Notes under the pieces: model-generated | Databases searched by the model: none | What the model was told of the DNA's origin: nothing | The model's input: only the letters and a program-made list of their open reading frames with translations | Part shown: piece after piece, positions 44,820 to 56,749 of the stretch | How positions within the stretch are numbered: position 1 is the first letter of the stretch | How the letters are laid out: every line of letters starts with the position of its first letter | Program-made: the position numbers and the translations under genes | Assembly: GCA_023362775.1 (NCBI GenBank) | Contig: JALMGJ010000002.1 | Coordinates: 60,190,914 to 60,254,913, forward strand | DNA from: Charina bottae | Taxonomy: Eukaryota > Chordata > Lepidosauria > Squamata > Charinaidae | Reading direction: 5' to 3' | Length of the DNA stretch: 64,000 nt

Positions 44820-45468
44820 TTCAATTTATTCCCCGCCCATCTCCCCTGCAAGGGACTCTGGGCGGGTTACACAAATTGAAAGTTTAAAAACTATACAAAA
44901 ACAATATGTAAAATACATCCAATAATAAATTACATGAAATCCAAGATGGATTGGGGACCGTAGGATAGATCGTATTACTACGGGGCCAGCCAACCCCAGG
45001 AGGCACTGCCACCTCTGTCGTCCCAGGCCTGGCGGCAGAGCCAGGTCTTGAGGGCCTTCCGAAAGGCCAGGAGTGAAGGGGCCAGTCTCACCTCCGGGGG
45101 CAAGATATTCCATAAGGCGGGCGCTATCGCAGAGAAGGCACATCTCCTGGACCCCGCTAGATGGAATTCTCTTGTTGAGGGGGTCCAAAGCATGCCCTCT
45201 CTGCATGCACGGGTGGGGCGGGCCGACGTTATCGGGACGAGACGTATCGGATACCCTCAGGTATCCTGGCCCTATGCCATGTAGGGCTTTAAAGGTAATC
45301 ACCAACACCTTGAATTGGACCCGGAAGCAAACTGGTAGCCAATGCAGCTCGCGTAGCAGAGGTGTTACATGTGCCGATCTCATGGCACCCATAACTGCTC
45401 ACGCCGCGGCATTCTGCACCAGCTGAAGCTTCCGGATACTCTTCAGGGGTAGCCCCATGTAGACCGCA

Positions 45469-46500
45469 TTACAGTAATCTATACGGGAGATGACAAGGGC
45501 GTGAGTGACTGTTCGGAGGGCCTCCCGATCCAGGAAAGGGCGTAACTGGCGCACAACGCGAAGTTGTGCAAAGGCCCTCCTGAACCAAAGATGACAACTT
45601 CCCGGATCTAGGGGGGCCATCAATCCACAGCCACTCCGTCTTACCAGGGTTCAGTTGAAGCCTGTTGTTCCCCATCCAGACCCCCACAGCCTCCAGACAC
45701 TGAGATAAGGCATCGACCGCATCACCTACTTCACCCGGGATTGAGATGTATAACTGGGTATCATCAGCATTTTGGTGATACCTCATCCCGTGGTGACGGA
45801 TGATCTCACCCAGCGGCTTCATGTAGATGTTGAACAGGAGAGGAGAGAGAACTGACCCCTGTGGCACCCCACAAGTCAGGGGCCGTGGGTCAGCCCTCTC
45901 CTCCCCGAAGGAGGTGAACCAGCGCAAAACTACGCCGCCCACCCCCAACTCCCTGAGCCGTCCCAAAAGTATACCGTGGTCGATGGTATCGAAAGCCGCT
46001 GAGAGATCGAAGAGAGCTAGGATGAACGTACTCCCTCCATCCCACTCTCGCCAGAGATCATCCATAAGTGCGACCAATGCAGTCTCCGTCCCATATCCTG
46101 GCCTGAAACCTGACTGGAAGGGGTCTAGATAATCCGTTTCCTCCAGAATCCTCTGGAGTTGCCACGCCACCACCTTCTCAACCACCTTTCCCAAAAAGGG
46201 AAGGTGGGAGACTGGGCGAAAATTGCCTAGGATGGTAGGGTCCAGGGACGGCTTCTTGAGGAGGGGGTGCACCAGTGCCTCCTTAAAGGCCTCCGGGAAC
46301 ACCCCCTCACTCAAGGACAAATTAATCATCGCCTGGACCCATCCACATGTCACCTCACTGGCCGATTTCACCAGCCAGGACGGACAAGGGTCAAGCTAGC
46401 ATGTGGTGGCATTCACAGTCTGGAGGATCCTGTCTACTTCCTCAGGCGCAACAGGATCAAACTGTTCCCAGATAACATGGTAAGTACGAGCCCCTGGCAT
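45469..46500 (-). pseudogene. L2 reverse transcriptase
   Basis: The minus-strand frame holds VFPEAFKEALVHPLLKKPSL, LDPTILGNFRPVSHLPFLGK, DPFQSGFRPGYGTETALVAL, LALFDLSAAFDTIDHGILLG, CGVPQGSVLSPLLFNIYMKP and GNNRLQLNPGKTEWLW. The catalytic block reads HQNADDTQLYI, so the usual Tyr before ADD is Asn. About 12 codons are missing in frame after WFTSF. A deletion near 45590 ends the frame. Confidence 0.9.
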
Positions 46501-47028
46501 CTACACAGATCCTGTCTAATGCTTGGAGTCCAACTTGGAATGAATCTGAGCGATTTTATCTTGCAGATGCTCAGAAAACTCTTCCGATCGGCCCTGTAAA
46601 TGGGTCTCCCCCTGCTCCCGACCCAACAGTGATCTTGTAATTTTAAAAAGGGCCATTGGGCGGCATTCTGCAGACGCAATAAGAGCGGAGAAATATTCAC
46701 GTTTCGCCGCTCTTACCGCCACAAGGTAGGCCTTAACTGCGGCTCTAGATTGTGTTCGGTCAGATTCAGTCTTCGTCTTTCTCCAGCGGCGCTCTAGACG
46801 TCTCTTAACCCTCTCCAAGTCCCTTAACTCTTCGGTAAACCACGGAGAGCGGCGGGCCAATCAGGGCCGGAGAGGTCGCATAGGCGCGATCTTGTCCAGG
46901 GCTCTGGCCGCGGCCTTATTCCAGGCCACGGCCAGGAGCTCCACTGGACTGTGAAGCAAGTCCTCGGGAATAACCCCCAGCTCCTTCTGAAACCTCACTG
47001 GGTCCATCAGTCGCCGGGGGCGGACCAG

Positions 47029-48027
47029 TCAAATAGGTCCCGCCTCCCTGCGGAGTGGGGCAGCACAAGAGAGTCTAAGGGTCACCAGGGCGTGGTCTGA
47101 CCATGACAATGGGGAAAGATGTAACTCTCCCCTCAGATCACATTGCCACTGCTCAGACAAGAAAACTAAGTCTGGGGTGAGACCACTGTCCCGAGTCAGG
47201 TCACGAATAATCTGAGACAGGCCCATAGCTGCCATGGTAGCTATGAACTCCTGAGCCACCTCTGAGTCCTGTCCCAGAGATGGCAGATTGAAGTCCCCCA
47301 GAACCATAAGTCTGGGGAACTCCACTGCCAACCCCGAGACAGCCTCGAGCAGCTCAGGCAGAGAGGTTGCTACGCAGCAGGGAGGCTGGTACAGCAGCAA
47401 CACTCCCAACTGTTCTCGTGAACCCAACTTGAAAAACAGGGTCTCACACCCGGCCACTTGTGGAGCAGCGCCCCTGAAAGCCACAAGAGACGCTCGGATG
47501 ACCACTGCCACCCCTCCTCCCCTGCCCCGGTGTCTCGGCTGATGCCAGACCTGAAACCTGGCTGGGCACATTTCCGAGAGGGCCACTCCCCCCTCTGGTG
47601 CCAGCCAGGTCTCGGTAATACACACCAGGTCGGCCCCCTCATCCGTGATCAAGTCACTTATAAGGGGGGCTTTGTTGTTCACCGACCTGGCATTCAACAG
47701 CAGCAGCCGGAGACTGGAGCCCACGAGGATCTGCTTACCAGGGCCTGGGTGTGAACACGGGGGGCCGGAACGCACCACCAGTAACAAACACCGGGGGCGC
47801 CTTCCCCAAAGATGGCTTGCCCTCCAGTTCCCGTCATACCGTCCCCTGCCCGTCACCACCCAAATCAAATGGCCCGCCATATAGCCCCCAGAGATTCCCG
47901 GTTCTGACCCAGTAGCCTCCACTCCCAGGCCTCCGGAATTCTTAGGCTTAATTAAGAGTTCCTTATCCCAACCATCCATCATGCACTCCCACACACTCTT
48001 GGGCAGTGGTAAGACCCCCCAGTGCAC
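47029..48027 (-). pseudogene. L2 APE-type endonuclease
   Basis: The open frame is 332 codons with endonuclease motifs in order: LLLLNARSVNNKAPLISDLI (Asn), DLVCITETWL (catalytic Glu), RHRGRGGGVAVVIR, LLLYQPPCCV, LMVLGDFNLPSL (Asp and Asn), DLVFLSEQW and LSWSDHALVTLRL (catalytic His). It would nick genomic DNA to prime reverse transcription. The residues N, E, D, N, D and H expected of this fold are visible. It is followed by an in-frame TGA, so it is not linked to the RT. Confidence 0.88.
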
Positions 48028-48560
48028 CAGCTCTCACTCTCGGCACTGGTAGGGTCTAGCACCACCCCACTCACACCCAGCACCTCTCCCCCAACTTCTC
48101 TCACTGGTTGGGGAGAGGTACCAACACTCACCACAATCACTCCTGCCCCACCTGACTCTCACCCAGGGGGTACTCTTCCACACTCATTCAATCTTAACCC
48201 CCCCTTCCTCGTCTCTTACCCAGGGGGGGTGTCCACATTCACACCAAGGGACTCCTCCAAGTTCTCTGCCGCCTTAGCTCAATGGTGTTAGTCCGAGTAA
48301 TTGTTCTTATTCTTATGCCCTGATCAACAGGGCTATCGGTCCGGCCTCCGTCCCATCCGCGTCTTCCAGGGCCGCCGGGTTCGCCACCAGCTCCAAACAG
48401 CTCCCACATCAGGAGCCGCTGGGCCCTCTCAGAAAGTGGCCCTGGAAAAAGACCAGATAGTCTGTGGCGGGGGGCCGCCTCGTCCGTCTCCCTCTCCGTT
48501 CCACAGCGCACAATTTGCATGCAATTCCAGTAACTTTTCAGAGCCACCCAGTTGGTATGT

Positions 48561-49169
48561 AAGTTTAGTATGTAATATCCAGAGCCCTAACTAGATCCAA
48601 ACAGTGTGTAACCCCTCCTATCACTCTTCTAAGAAGAGCTAGAGGAAAATCAGCAAGAATAATCATTCCCCTCTTAGAATTAATGCTCCAGGTATGTGAC
48701 TGAGGACAAAGTGAACATCTAAACTGTAGTTGTGTGCAATTCTTTTTCTGATCTACAGCATTTAAAACATATCAATAATTTAAAGTGGCTTTGTTAAGTA
48801 ATCTTCAGTGCTGTCTTCTTTTAAAGGAAAGTTTTATTGCTTGCACAGTCTTCTATAAATCCTAAGTCAGCAAGAGGAATTACTCTGCTTTCAGTCAGCA
48901 ACAAAACATACCTGACCTTCAAACTGAGAGAAGCATTCCCTGATCCAGAAAAGAATATAATTCTGCGTATTCTCACCTTTTGGATCTCTTGTTGTTGATC
49001 AAAACATAATAGCTAGAGGAGACAAGCTTTTAGCACTTCTGCATGTTCAAACCAGCAGATTCATTGTGGCAACAGCTTCAGATACTGGGAACCTTTATCT
49101 TTATTTGGGTTCTACTACAGTATCTGTAGAATTTGCTGTGTGTGCTCATGGCAATGTCCAGAAATCAGA
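48561..49169. other. No recognisable feature
   Basis: Short flank of the L2 followed by anonymous sequence. Confidence 0.4.
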
Positions 49170-49310
49170 ACTGCAGTGCCATTTCTGCCACAGTGTCTGC
49201 CCTGTGGAACAGCATTCCCCCGAGATCAGGATGGCCCTGACCATATTCCCACAGGACTGGGAGGTTTAATGACCTCTATTGTTTAGTCATTGTTTTAGTG
49301 ATCCTAGTAA
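49170..49310 (+). mobile_element. L2-like 3' scrap
   Basis: The phrase GTGTCTGCCCTGTGGAACAG with 'cattcccccgagatcagg' resembles the late C-terminal region of L2 copies in the window. Short and weak. Confidence 0.35.
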
Positions 49311-49361
49311 AATGATTTTTTTTCCAATTCCAGGCATGTTGTTCCAGTATGTTGTTTTAAA

Positions 49362-49367
49362 ATAGAT

Positions 49368-49426
<59 letters not shown>

Positions 49427-49464
49427 CCCTCCTTGTGGGGGAGATGGGCGGGATATAAATGAAA

Positions 49465-49518
<54 letters not shown>
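49362..49518 (+). repeat. (GATA)n, L2 3' end, (AAAT)n
   Basis: About 15 GATA units (to about 49426) are followed by 'ccctccttgtgggggagatg' and GGGCGGGATATAAATG, the last bases of an L2 3' UTR. About 15 AAAT units then run to 49518. It is a minimal L2 end between two microsatellites. Confidence 0.85.
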
Positions 49519-49519
<1 letters not shown>

Positions 49520-49589
49520 GATAGATTTAACTTTTCTATGCTCCCTAGGGTTAGAGTTTTGAAAGAAATATGCTAAGAGATGGCTTAGT

Positions 49590-50520
49590 AATCCAGAAAT
49601 ACTATCCTTCTGGACTACTTGCAAGGGTTTGGAAGTTGGGGCACTCTGTTATAGCAGTTCTACTCCTATCTGAGCAGGCAGGTCCAGATGATGGTTGCAG
49701 GGGCAGGGAAGTCAGTCCCATGGGCATTTCATTATGGAGTGCCTTAGAGTTCAGTCTTTTCCCCATTCTGTTTAATATCTACTTGAACATCTGGGAGAGG
49801 TCATTGAATGGTTCACGGTGAGATATCATCAGTATGCAGGTGATACTCAATTATTCATCTACATTTGCATTGTATTCTATCAGAAACAGCTGGCTCACAA
49901 TATAAAGGCCTTCCTGGACTCACATCTTCTGCTCGAAGAGAAGGTATTGACCATGACAGCTTTTGCACAGATGCAGCTGGTACACCAGTTGTGCCTTTAC
50001 CTGAAACAGGTTGATGTCAGCCCTTCAAAGTAGACCAGACTTGAACACCAAAGTTATGAATACTAAAACTACATTTATTATAAGGTTATAGTAACAGAAT
50101 CTTGCAACTTTTCAGCTCATCACTCTGGGGACAGATCTGGCTTATCTCCATCAGGGTCATCTTCCTTACTCTCTACATATAGCAAAGGGGAACCCAATGG
50201 TGGATAGTCTCTGTTGTAACTCCCCTCCTTCGGAATAGCTTGCCCCTTGAAGCAAGGATGGTCCCCATCCTCATGGCCTTCCAGAAGCAGGAGGAAAAAC
50301 TGGCTCTTGGAAAGCCTTTAGGGATTAATTACAACCAACAGCACCATATTAAATGTCAAGTTCTTTTTAGTTATTACTGTTAATATTTAAATTGAGTATT
50401 AGATTCTGGATTTTATGTCATTATTTTTAGATACTAATTTTGTATTGTATTGTATTGTATTGTGATTTTTTATTGTAAATTCTGTATACCATCTAGAACA
50501 GGGCTTGTTAGATTTCAGGG
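49590..50520 (+). mobile_element. L2-type LINE, decayed, with inserted block
   Basis: FSLFPILFNIYLN and MRYHQYAGDTQLFIYI (49818-49865) are the L2 RT palm with the catalytic ADD changed to AGD. LDSHLLLEEKVLTMTAFAQM follows. After an unrelated block (about 50022-50204), 'gtaactcccctccttcgg' and GGAAAAACTGGCTCTTGG continue the L2 3' part. Confidence 0.75.
50022..50204 (-). mobile_element. Possible partial LTR inside L2
   Basis: The block does not align with L2. On the minus strand it carries AATAAATGTAG, a poly(A)-signal-like site as in an LTR R-U5 region. I see no clear TSD or second LTR, so this is tentative. Confidence 0.35.
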
Positions 50521-50543
50521 GGAAGTTGAACTTATATGGGAAG

Positions 50544-51476
50544 GGAAAAAGGCGAAAGATTTATACGATCTGAAGAGAAACCAGAAATCATCTTTTCATC
50601 TTTTTATTTTTTATTGAATAGATAGAATAGATCAGCTGACCACTCCTTCCCTGGGAAAGCATTTTGTTTTGTCTAGAACGACTGGCTACGCAGCCTGAAG
50701 GAGGGGGTGGTGGATGAGAAATGGCTTTTTAAACAGTACTTCGAGATTTTAAAAAAGAATATAATGAAACTTTCAGAAATCAAAAAATCAATAGAATTTA
50801 TATTAATAGATTTGGAGGTTCAGGTTCAGGTTCAAAAGACACAAAAGACAGATTTAGATATGGAAAAAATTTTTATCGAGGCAGCAGAGAAACAGGAAGA
50901 GAAGAATTTAAATACATTGGTACAGAAGAAGATTCCAATACACTACAGAAGGGGGTTGTTTAAACAAGTTATACATTACAATCTGGGTTTAAACATATTG
51001 TGGCAGTTGAGACAGGAAGATTTTAATGTGCAAATTGATAACCATTGTGAAATACTGGGAAAGGCTAAGAAAAATATTTTGTCACCCCATATGAGCTATA
51101 GTACAAAACAAGTTGAATATTGTGATTTTGGCATAACCTGAACAGGGAAATGATATGTGGGATACAAGGTTAATGAAAATATGGATTTGGATCGGATATG
51201 GAATAAAGTAGATATGAGAAACTGTATAAACACATAAAAATGTAATATTTTAATGTTAGATATAAGATTACAAACATAAATAGAAGTTGATATTATAGAT
51301 CAAATTTTTTTATAAGATGACACATTTCTATAATTATATGTATGAATATGTATGTATGAATATTATAAGAATTGGTATATTATGTATCAAGTTATGTGTT
51401 ATGTTAGGTTATGTATTTAGTTTAAATGGACATTATCCCAAGGAATGAAAATTACAGATGGATTTTTCTTTTATGG

Positions 51477-51532
<56 letters not shown>

Positions 51533-52189
51533 GAAGATAATGGGATGGTGAGGTGGAATTAGAATTAATGTTATTATAGGATGACATATTTTTACAATAT
51601 TATGTATGAATATGTATGTATGAATACTATAAGAATTGGTATATTATGTATTATGTTATGTAATATGTTAGGTTATGTATTAGTGGAATATGTAGTCATA
51701 ATATGAATAGAATATATTGTATTTTATTAGAAGTAAATAAGGCTTTTATTTGTTATACTAATTGGATTTTATTGAAGATACAAATATAGATGTAAAAATG
51801 GAAAGTGTGAATAAAAAATATCAAATTGATGCAGCAATGAACATTTAACTAGTACTTCAAGTAGTGGAAGCTAAAGATGGATTATTGGAAGATAGTAAGA
51901 AAGGTGAAACCTATATGAAGATCAGAAGATTGGACAATAGAAATTAAAGAGTATATGACAAAGAAAAGTTCCTGTGTATTGTATGAAAGACTAACATTTA
52001 AAGTTAATTATTGTATTTAAAGTTCAAAGATAGATTGGAGGACATCTATTTTCTATGTTTCCTTTGTTTATTATTTTTTGACTTCACTTTTTCTTTACTT
52101 TTTTCTTACTTTGTATTTCTATTTCTTTTTTTCTGCTTTAACTTTTAATATGTATTTTAAAACTTAATAAAAATTTATTTTTAAAAAAA
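50544..52189 (+). mobile_element. Short-ORF retroposon, copy B, with 16-bp TSD
   Basis: It is flanked by gaacttatatgggaag (50528-50543) and gaacttagatgggaag (52190-52205), 16 bp with one mismatch. Its 3' half matches copy A (7580-9835): 'gacaaagaaaagttcctgtg', 'agatagattggaggacatct', and an end in AACTTAATAAAAATTTA. The 5' 200 bp differ from copy A. It is shorter (1646 bp), and its 3' region holds a (GATA)n expansion at about 51479-51532. It carries one ORF and no RT. Confidence 0.8.
50764..51141 (+). CDS. Unrecognised 125-aa ORF of short-ORF retroposon, copy B
   Basis: The first in-frame ATG is 50764 (MKLSEIKKSIEFILIDLE); the frame is open upstream to 50707. The N-half is rich in E, K, Q and I and looks coiled-coil-like (EVQVQVQKTQKTDLDMEKIF, EAAEKQEEKNLNTLVQKK). 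The C-half has VIHYNLGLNILWQLRQEDFN, HCEILGKAKK, MSYSTKQ and the same end YCDFGIT as copy A. Relative to copy A it has about 10 extra residues before HYNLG and lacks about 8 before YCDFGIT. Function unknown. Confidence 0.6.
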   Translation: MKLSEIKKSIEFILIDLEVQVQVQKTQKTDLDMEKIFIEAAEKQEEKNLNTLVQKKIPIHYRRGLFKQVIHYNLGLNILWQLRQEDFNVQIDNHCEILGKAKKNILSPHMSYSTKQVEYCDFGIT

Positions 52190-52205
52190 GAACTTAGATG
52201 GGAAG

Positions 52206-52693
52206 AAATTACAACTTTATTTTTACTAACCTCTAACTGAAATGTAGCTTCTTATTCAATAATGTATGTAGGCAACATTAGGCCTACATACAATAATGTA
52301 TGTAGGCAACATTAGGCCTACATACATGATGGTCAACAATTTATGGCCTTCAGACTCAAAAAGTCTCTCTAAAATTATTATAGCCTTAAAAAGGTATTGT
52401 GTTGTTATTGATTTAATGGATTAATAAAAAGCATATACTGTATATTGCTATATTACATATTTATCATTTTATAAATATTTTGATCACTGTATTTGAGGAT
52501 AATTGGTTTCCTTTGTAATACACTCTACATACATGTATTTTGTTTATGCATTAATACATTTTTCTGAGAAGAGATTCCTAGGCTTCACCAGACTCTCAAA
52601 GGATCCAGGGCACAAAAAGACTCCCAATAAATCACATAAATATAGCTCAGCAAATCTACATAGTTTTAGCATTTATGATTGGAATGTGATAGA
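52206..52693. other. Spacer with a 34-bp palindromic tandem duplication
   Basis: 52261-52328 holds two exact copies of a 34-bp unit. Each copy contains TGTATGTAGGC and GGCCTACATACA as inverted arms. The rest is AT-rich and anonymous. Confidence 0.7.
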
Positions 52694-52865
52694 GAGCTAG
52701 CATGGTGTAGTGACTAAGGTCCAATTCCAGCCTTAGACCAGAAAGAAAATACCTACATTCCTAAATCCTCAGTGCATTTGATCTCTCTTTTGCTTGTTTT
52801 TATCTGTCCACCCAGAATTATTGGTGAGTAGGTAGCCCTAGAAATGGTTTAAATAAATAAATTCT
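52694..52865 (+). mobile_element. CORE-SINE/MIR-like fragment
   Basis: GCTAGCATGGTGTAGTGACT followed by AAGG matches the SINE head at 31376. The end shows CCACCCAGAATTATTGGTG and an AAATAAATAAAT tail. The middle is deleted or diverged. Confidence 0.55.
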
Positions 52866-54417
52866 AGAAGTGAGAAAATAGCTTTATTTCAATAGACTTA
52901 AGCCTAAATGTATTTTGAGAGACTGCCAAAAAGTTTGTTTTTACTTTATTAGTTTTATATAGTTATTTTATATATTTTATATAGTTACCCATCAATAAAT
53001 ATGATTTTGGATGCTTAAGGAAGTCCTGCAGGCAATCTTCTTTCTTTAAAGCAATGTCAGAATCTTAACCATAACTACACACACACACAAGGTGCCTTAT
53101 CTCAAATATTTATAATAAAGGCCAAAAAAAGAGGAAAATCCATATAGCATGTTATGCTGATAGCTTTTCCAGTCCCTCCATACATCATTTGATGATGTGC
53201 AAGATATTAGATGCAGCATGATGGATCTAACTAATTTGCTGCTCCAGAGATTAAAAATAATAATTCCACCATTTATTTTGGAATGCCCTAAGTTCCTTGC
53301 CTCAGTTAAGTGACTACAATGGAAAGAAAGAGGATGATCTGTTTTTTTTAAGTAATGGTCTTAACATTTTGCCACTTCTATTTTTATAGGGTTGAAAAGA
53401 AAAACTTGTTTAATGAGGCTCCCTAATTGCTCAGAACCTTCTATTCATGATAAAGCAAACTTTTAGACCTGCCTTTCTGTATTGACCCACTATTCATTGC
53501 AGGAAAAATGAGCGTTTGAGAACTTCCCTGCTGCCTTAACTCTTCCTTAAGCAGGGTGAACACCTGAGCAGTATGCTTACTAGGTTGTCTTCTGAACATT
53601 AACCATCATTTTAAAGTTCCATATGTGAATGCTGGAAGGGTAAGGATCTGGATTTCTAGGGTTTTACGTATATGGATTTCTTATTACAACACAGCTATCT
53701 TGGGTCCAAAATTCAGAATCTCTTTTTCAAGGTGAATTCAGCAACACAGAATTTGTGGAGTTAATGCATGGCTGAATGCAGAAAATAATTGCTATTCATT
53801 TATTTTGTTTAACAAAAATAAACAAGAAACAGAAAAAAAATAACCACACAACATTTAAAAAGCAACCCAATATATAATATGGCAACTAAACATGAAAATT
53901 AAACAACCAAAAGGGTTGTTTACTCAACTGACCCAAAAGCCTGTATACATTGTCCCTCCATACATATGTGCACATTTCATTTCATTGTCACAATATGGCA
54001 AAGTGATGACTGAATGTTCTCATGGGTCCTAGCTTAATACTCTAATATCCCCAATAGCCTTTCTGGATGGTTGCCATTTTAAATTACACAGCTTTTCCAT
54101 ACCTTCATTTGTTGGCCTTTTGCACTGTGACTTGTCTGTTTTTGCTCCTGTCTGTTTCCTGCACAAAGTCATTTTTCAATCTCACCTTTAAGACTCTTAA
54201 AGAAGATAACAGGTTGACTGTATCCTGGTATTAATCTGCACTTCCCTTAAGGAATGGACAGAATATGCTACCCTAGGAAAACAATAGCATGGCATTAGAA
54301 GGGCTAAACCCACCTCTTCTTTGTGCTGGAATATACCAGGTAGAATGTTCAAGATTTGTTCCATAACATGTGGTTTTTGTCAGATTTCTTATTGGGTTAT
54401 ATGAAATTGGAAATTGG
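52866..54417. other. No recognisable feature
   Basis: AT-rich, with a short (AC)n near 53078 and no ORF with a motif. Confidence 0.4.
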
Positions 54418-55137
54418 GTTTCTCTACAAAGCAAAAGTGTTTTGGCAAATTGCATCTTTTACAAAGCAAAGCAAAGCATTCTCATGGTGACGTGAATGCC
54501 AGGTGGCTGGACAACAGAGAAGGCTTGGCGTTGTTTACGTCTTCATGAGATATGAAGCTAGAAGGTACCATTGCTATGGCTAGCAATGGATCTTCCCATG
54601 AGAAGATATCCTCCTGATGTCCTTCCGTGGGAAGACTTGCCAAGGCCCCCCCTGAGCAAGGAGGAGGGGGAAACTCATGCTATGTGCTCTAGGCCTAATG
54701 CTTTGAGGCCTAGTGTGTGTGTCACAGCTAACATCCAGCCAATCAGAAAGCTAGAAGGTCTGAATATACAACCATGCAAAATGGTGTTCTAAGTCTTTTT
54801 GATTTCTAGTGTCTCTTAGCTATGTAGTTCTTCACGAGTTCACTTCCCGTGGACTGGGCAGAGTGAGCTATGCCTGGCTTTGGGTATAGGCCATGGCAGG
54901 ACCTCTGGCCCTGGGATCAATACACGGAACTCTGCTTATATGTTTGTTTTTGTTTTCCTTTTACAATGATGTATCCTGTATATTCATCTTTTTCATTGTT
55001 TGCGATAATGTACTGTATCTGCATTATTGCCCTATGCTAAACAGTAAACACTGTTGGCCCTAAGAAGCTGCATTCTTGTCTGTTTATTCTCAAGCCTCAG
55101 TTTTTCCCCTTTAAGCCAGCATATACCCCATCAGTTT
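54418..55137 (+). mobile_element. Diverged LTR of the copia-type family (solo)
   Basis: It shares blocks with the LTRs at 25265 and 29569 in reverse orientation: TCTCATGGTGACGTGAATGC, CTTCCGTGGGAAGACTTGCC, TGAGCAAGGAGG, AGTGAGCTATGCCTGGCTTT, and an end CAGCATATACCCCATCA at 55120-55136. That end matches the 5' LTR edge and confirms where the LTR stops. The left boundary is approximate. No interior follows. Confidence 0.8.
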
Positions 55138-56364
55138 TGCAGGTACAATTATTATTATAATGAATGATAGGCAGAAGGAATGGAGGCAGGGAATGGAGAG
55201 AGGGAGAATTAAATAAGGAAAACCTATAGTATTATGGAATGACTACTGAGAGAGGGAGAGGGAGAGGGAGAGGGAGAGGGAGAGGGAGAGGGAGAAATGT
55301 GCATGACTTCTGCTCTGTCATAACGTGCCCATTGTAATTTGGGAATCTTATCCAAAAATCAATATGGGGGAAGGGGAATGTATTATATCATCTGATCTCT
55401 AGGGTTCTTACTCAGATTGAGTTATGTTGGATTAGTCACAGCCAAGGCATTTAAATCCATGGTTATTGATTTGATTTACTTAAATGTTTTAGGCTGCTTT
55501 TCAAGCCAAAGTTTCAAAGTAACTAATGGAATGATATAAACCAATCTAAAACAGGTTATAAACAAATATATTGAAAGGGCAGATTAAAAGTAGCAATAGC
55601 ACAGGGATAAAACAGAAGAATGGCAATATAAAGAAAACCTCCTGAAAGTCTGGGAGCATGAAAATGTTTTAATTTGGCTCAAGGAAGATAATGGAAATAG
55701 GTGCTCCTCAAGCAACCCGTGTAAAAGCATTCTACAATTGGATCATCAGTGCTGAGAAGTCATTGTCTCTGGTCACCACCTATCTCACTTCTGAAGGGAG
55801 TACTGTACCACTCAAAAAAGGCAGGTAATGCTGATCTTTTTATTAAATCTGTTTTTATTAACAAACTCAAACTAGGCAGTGATCTTTCAGAATGAGGGGC
55901 TCATAACCATTCTGCTTTAAGACTGGGATTTGTTTTGGACAAATGGCCCCGATGCAGATTCACTCCAGATCATTGCAAGGAGACATGGAGGAGACCTGAA
56001 ATCCATCGTGGTCAGTATGCTGACAAGATTCATTTACCTCTTTTATTGCTTTTTGTGTGAAGAGCTTGTCATAAGAAATTAGAAATGGGATTGCAGCTCT
56101 AGTCTTAGCAACAATGCTGTAGAGCCATTGGCTCCATCCCAAATGTCCATCAATCAGGTATGAATATTTGCAAAGGAAAAATAATACATCACATGTAGGT
56201 TTGCCATGCCTTCTGGAAGGGACTGCAAATCTAGAATGTGCAAATCATCCACACCTTTATATGTGCCTGTTTTTCAAATAAGGCTTTGTATGAAAGAAAG
56301 TGAAGAATGAAAACCAGCAGCTTAAAAAATACTTAAAAGGTTGAGTGTAGCATTCCATCAAGCA
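55138..56364. other. Mostly anonymous, with a (GAGAGG)n tract
   Basis: A GAGAGG hexamer tract of about 8 units lies at 55248-55295. The segment 55480-55810 has faint L2 3'-like phrases ('gcattctacaattgg') that I cannot assign firmly. Confidence 0.45.
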
Positions 56365-56749
56365 TATAGTTTGTTGTTTATTCGTTCAGTCGCTTCCGAT
56401 TCTTCGTGACTTCATGGACCAGCCCACGCCAGAGCTTCCTGTCGGCCATTGCCACGCCCAGCTCCCCCACGGTCGAGTCCGTCACCTCCAGAATATCATC
56501 CATCCATCTTGCCCTTGGTCGGCCCCTCTTCCTTTTGCCTTCCACTTTCCCTAGCATCAGCTTCTTCTCCAGGGTATCCAGTCTTCTCATGATGTGGCCA
56601 AAGTACTTCAGTTTTGCCTTTCATATCATTCCCTCAAATGAGCAGTCTGGCTTTATTTCCTGGAGTATGGACTGGTTTGACCTTCTTGCAGTCCAAGGCA
56701 CTCTCAGAATTCTCCTCCAACAACACAGTTCAAAAGCATCTATCTTCCT

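Larger units (their letters stand above)
44820..48560 (-). mobile_element. L2-type LINE, nearly full length
   Basis: From right to left: a GC-rich 5' region (about 48560-48030), an APE endonuclease (about 47790-47030), a linker (46860-46516), RT (46500-45600), the C-terminal domain (45620-44990) and a 3' UTR with GACTCTGGGCGGGTTACA. The endonuclease through RT stays in a single frame over about 2.5 kb, broken only by a few stops (for example near 47030 and 46860). A roughly 100-bp deletion near 45590 shifts the frame. It is the most complete L2 in the window. Confidence 0.92.
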
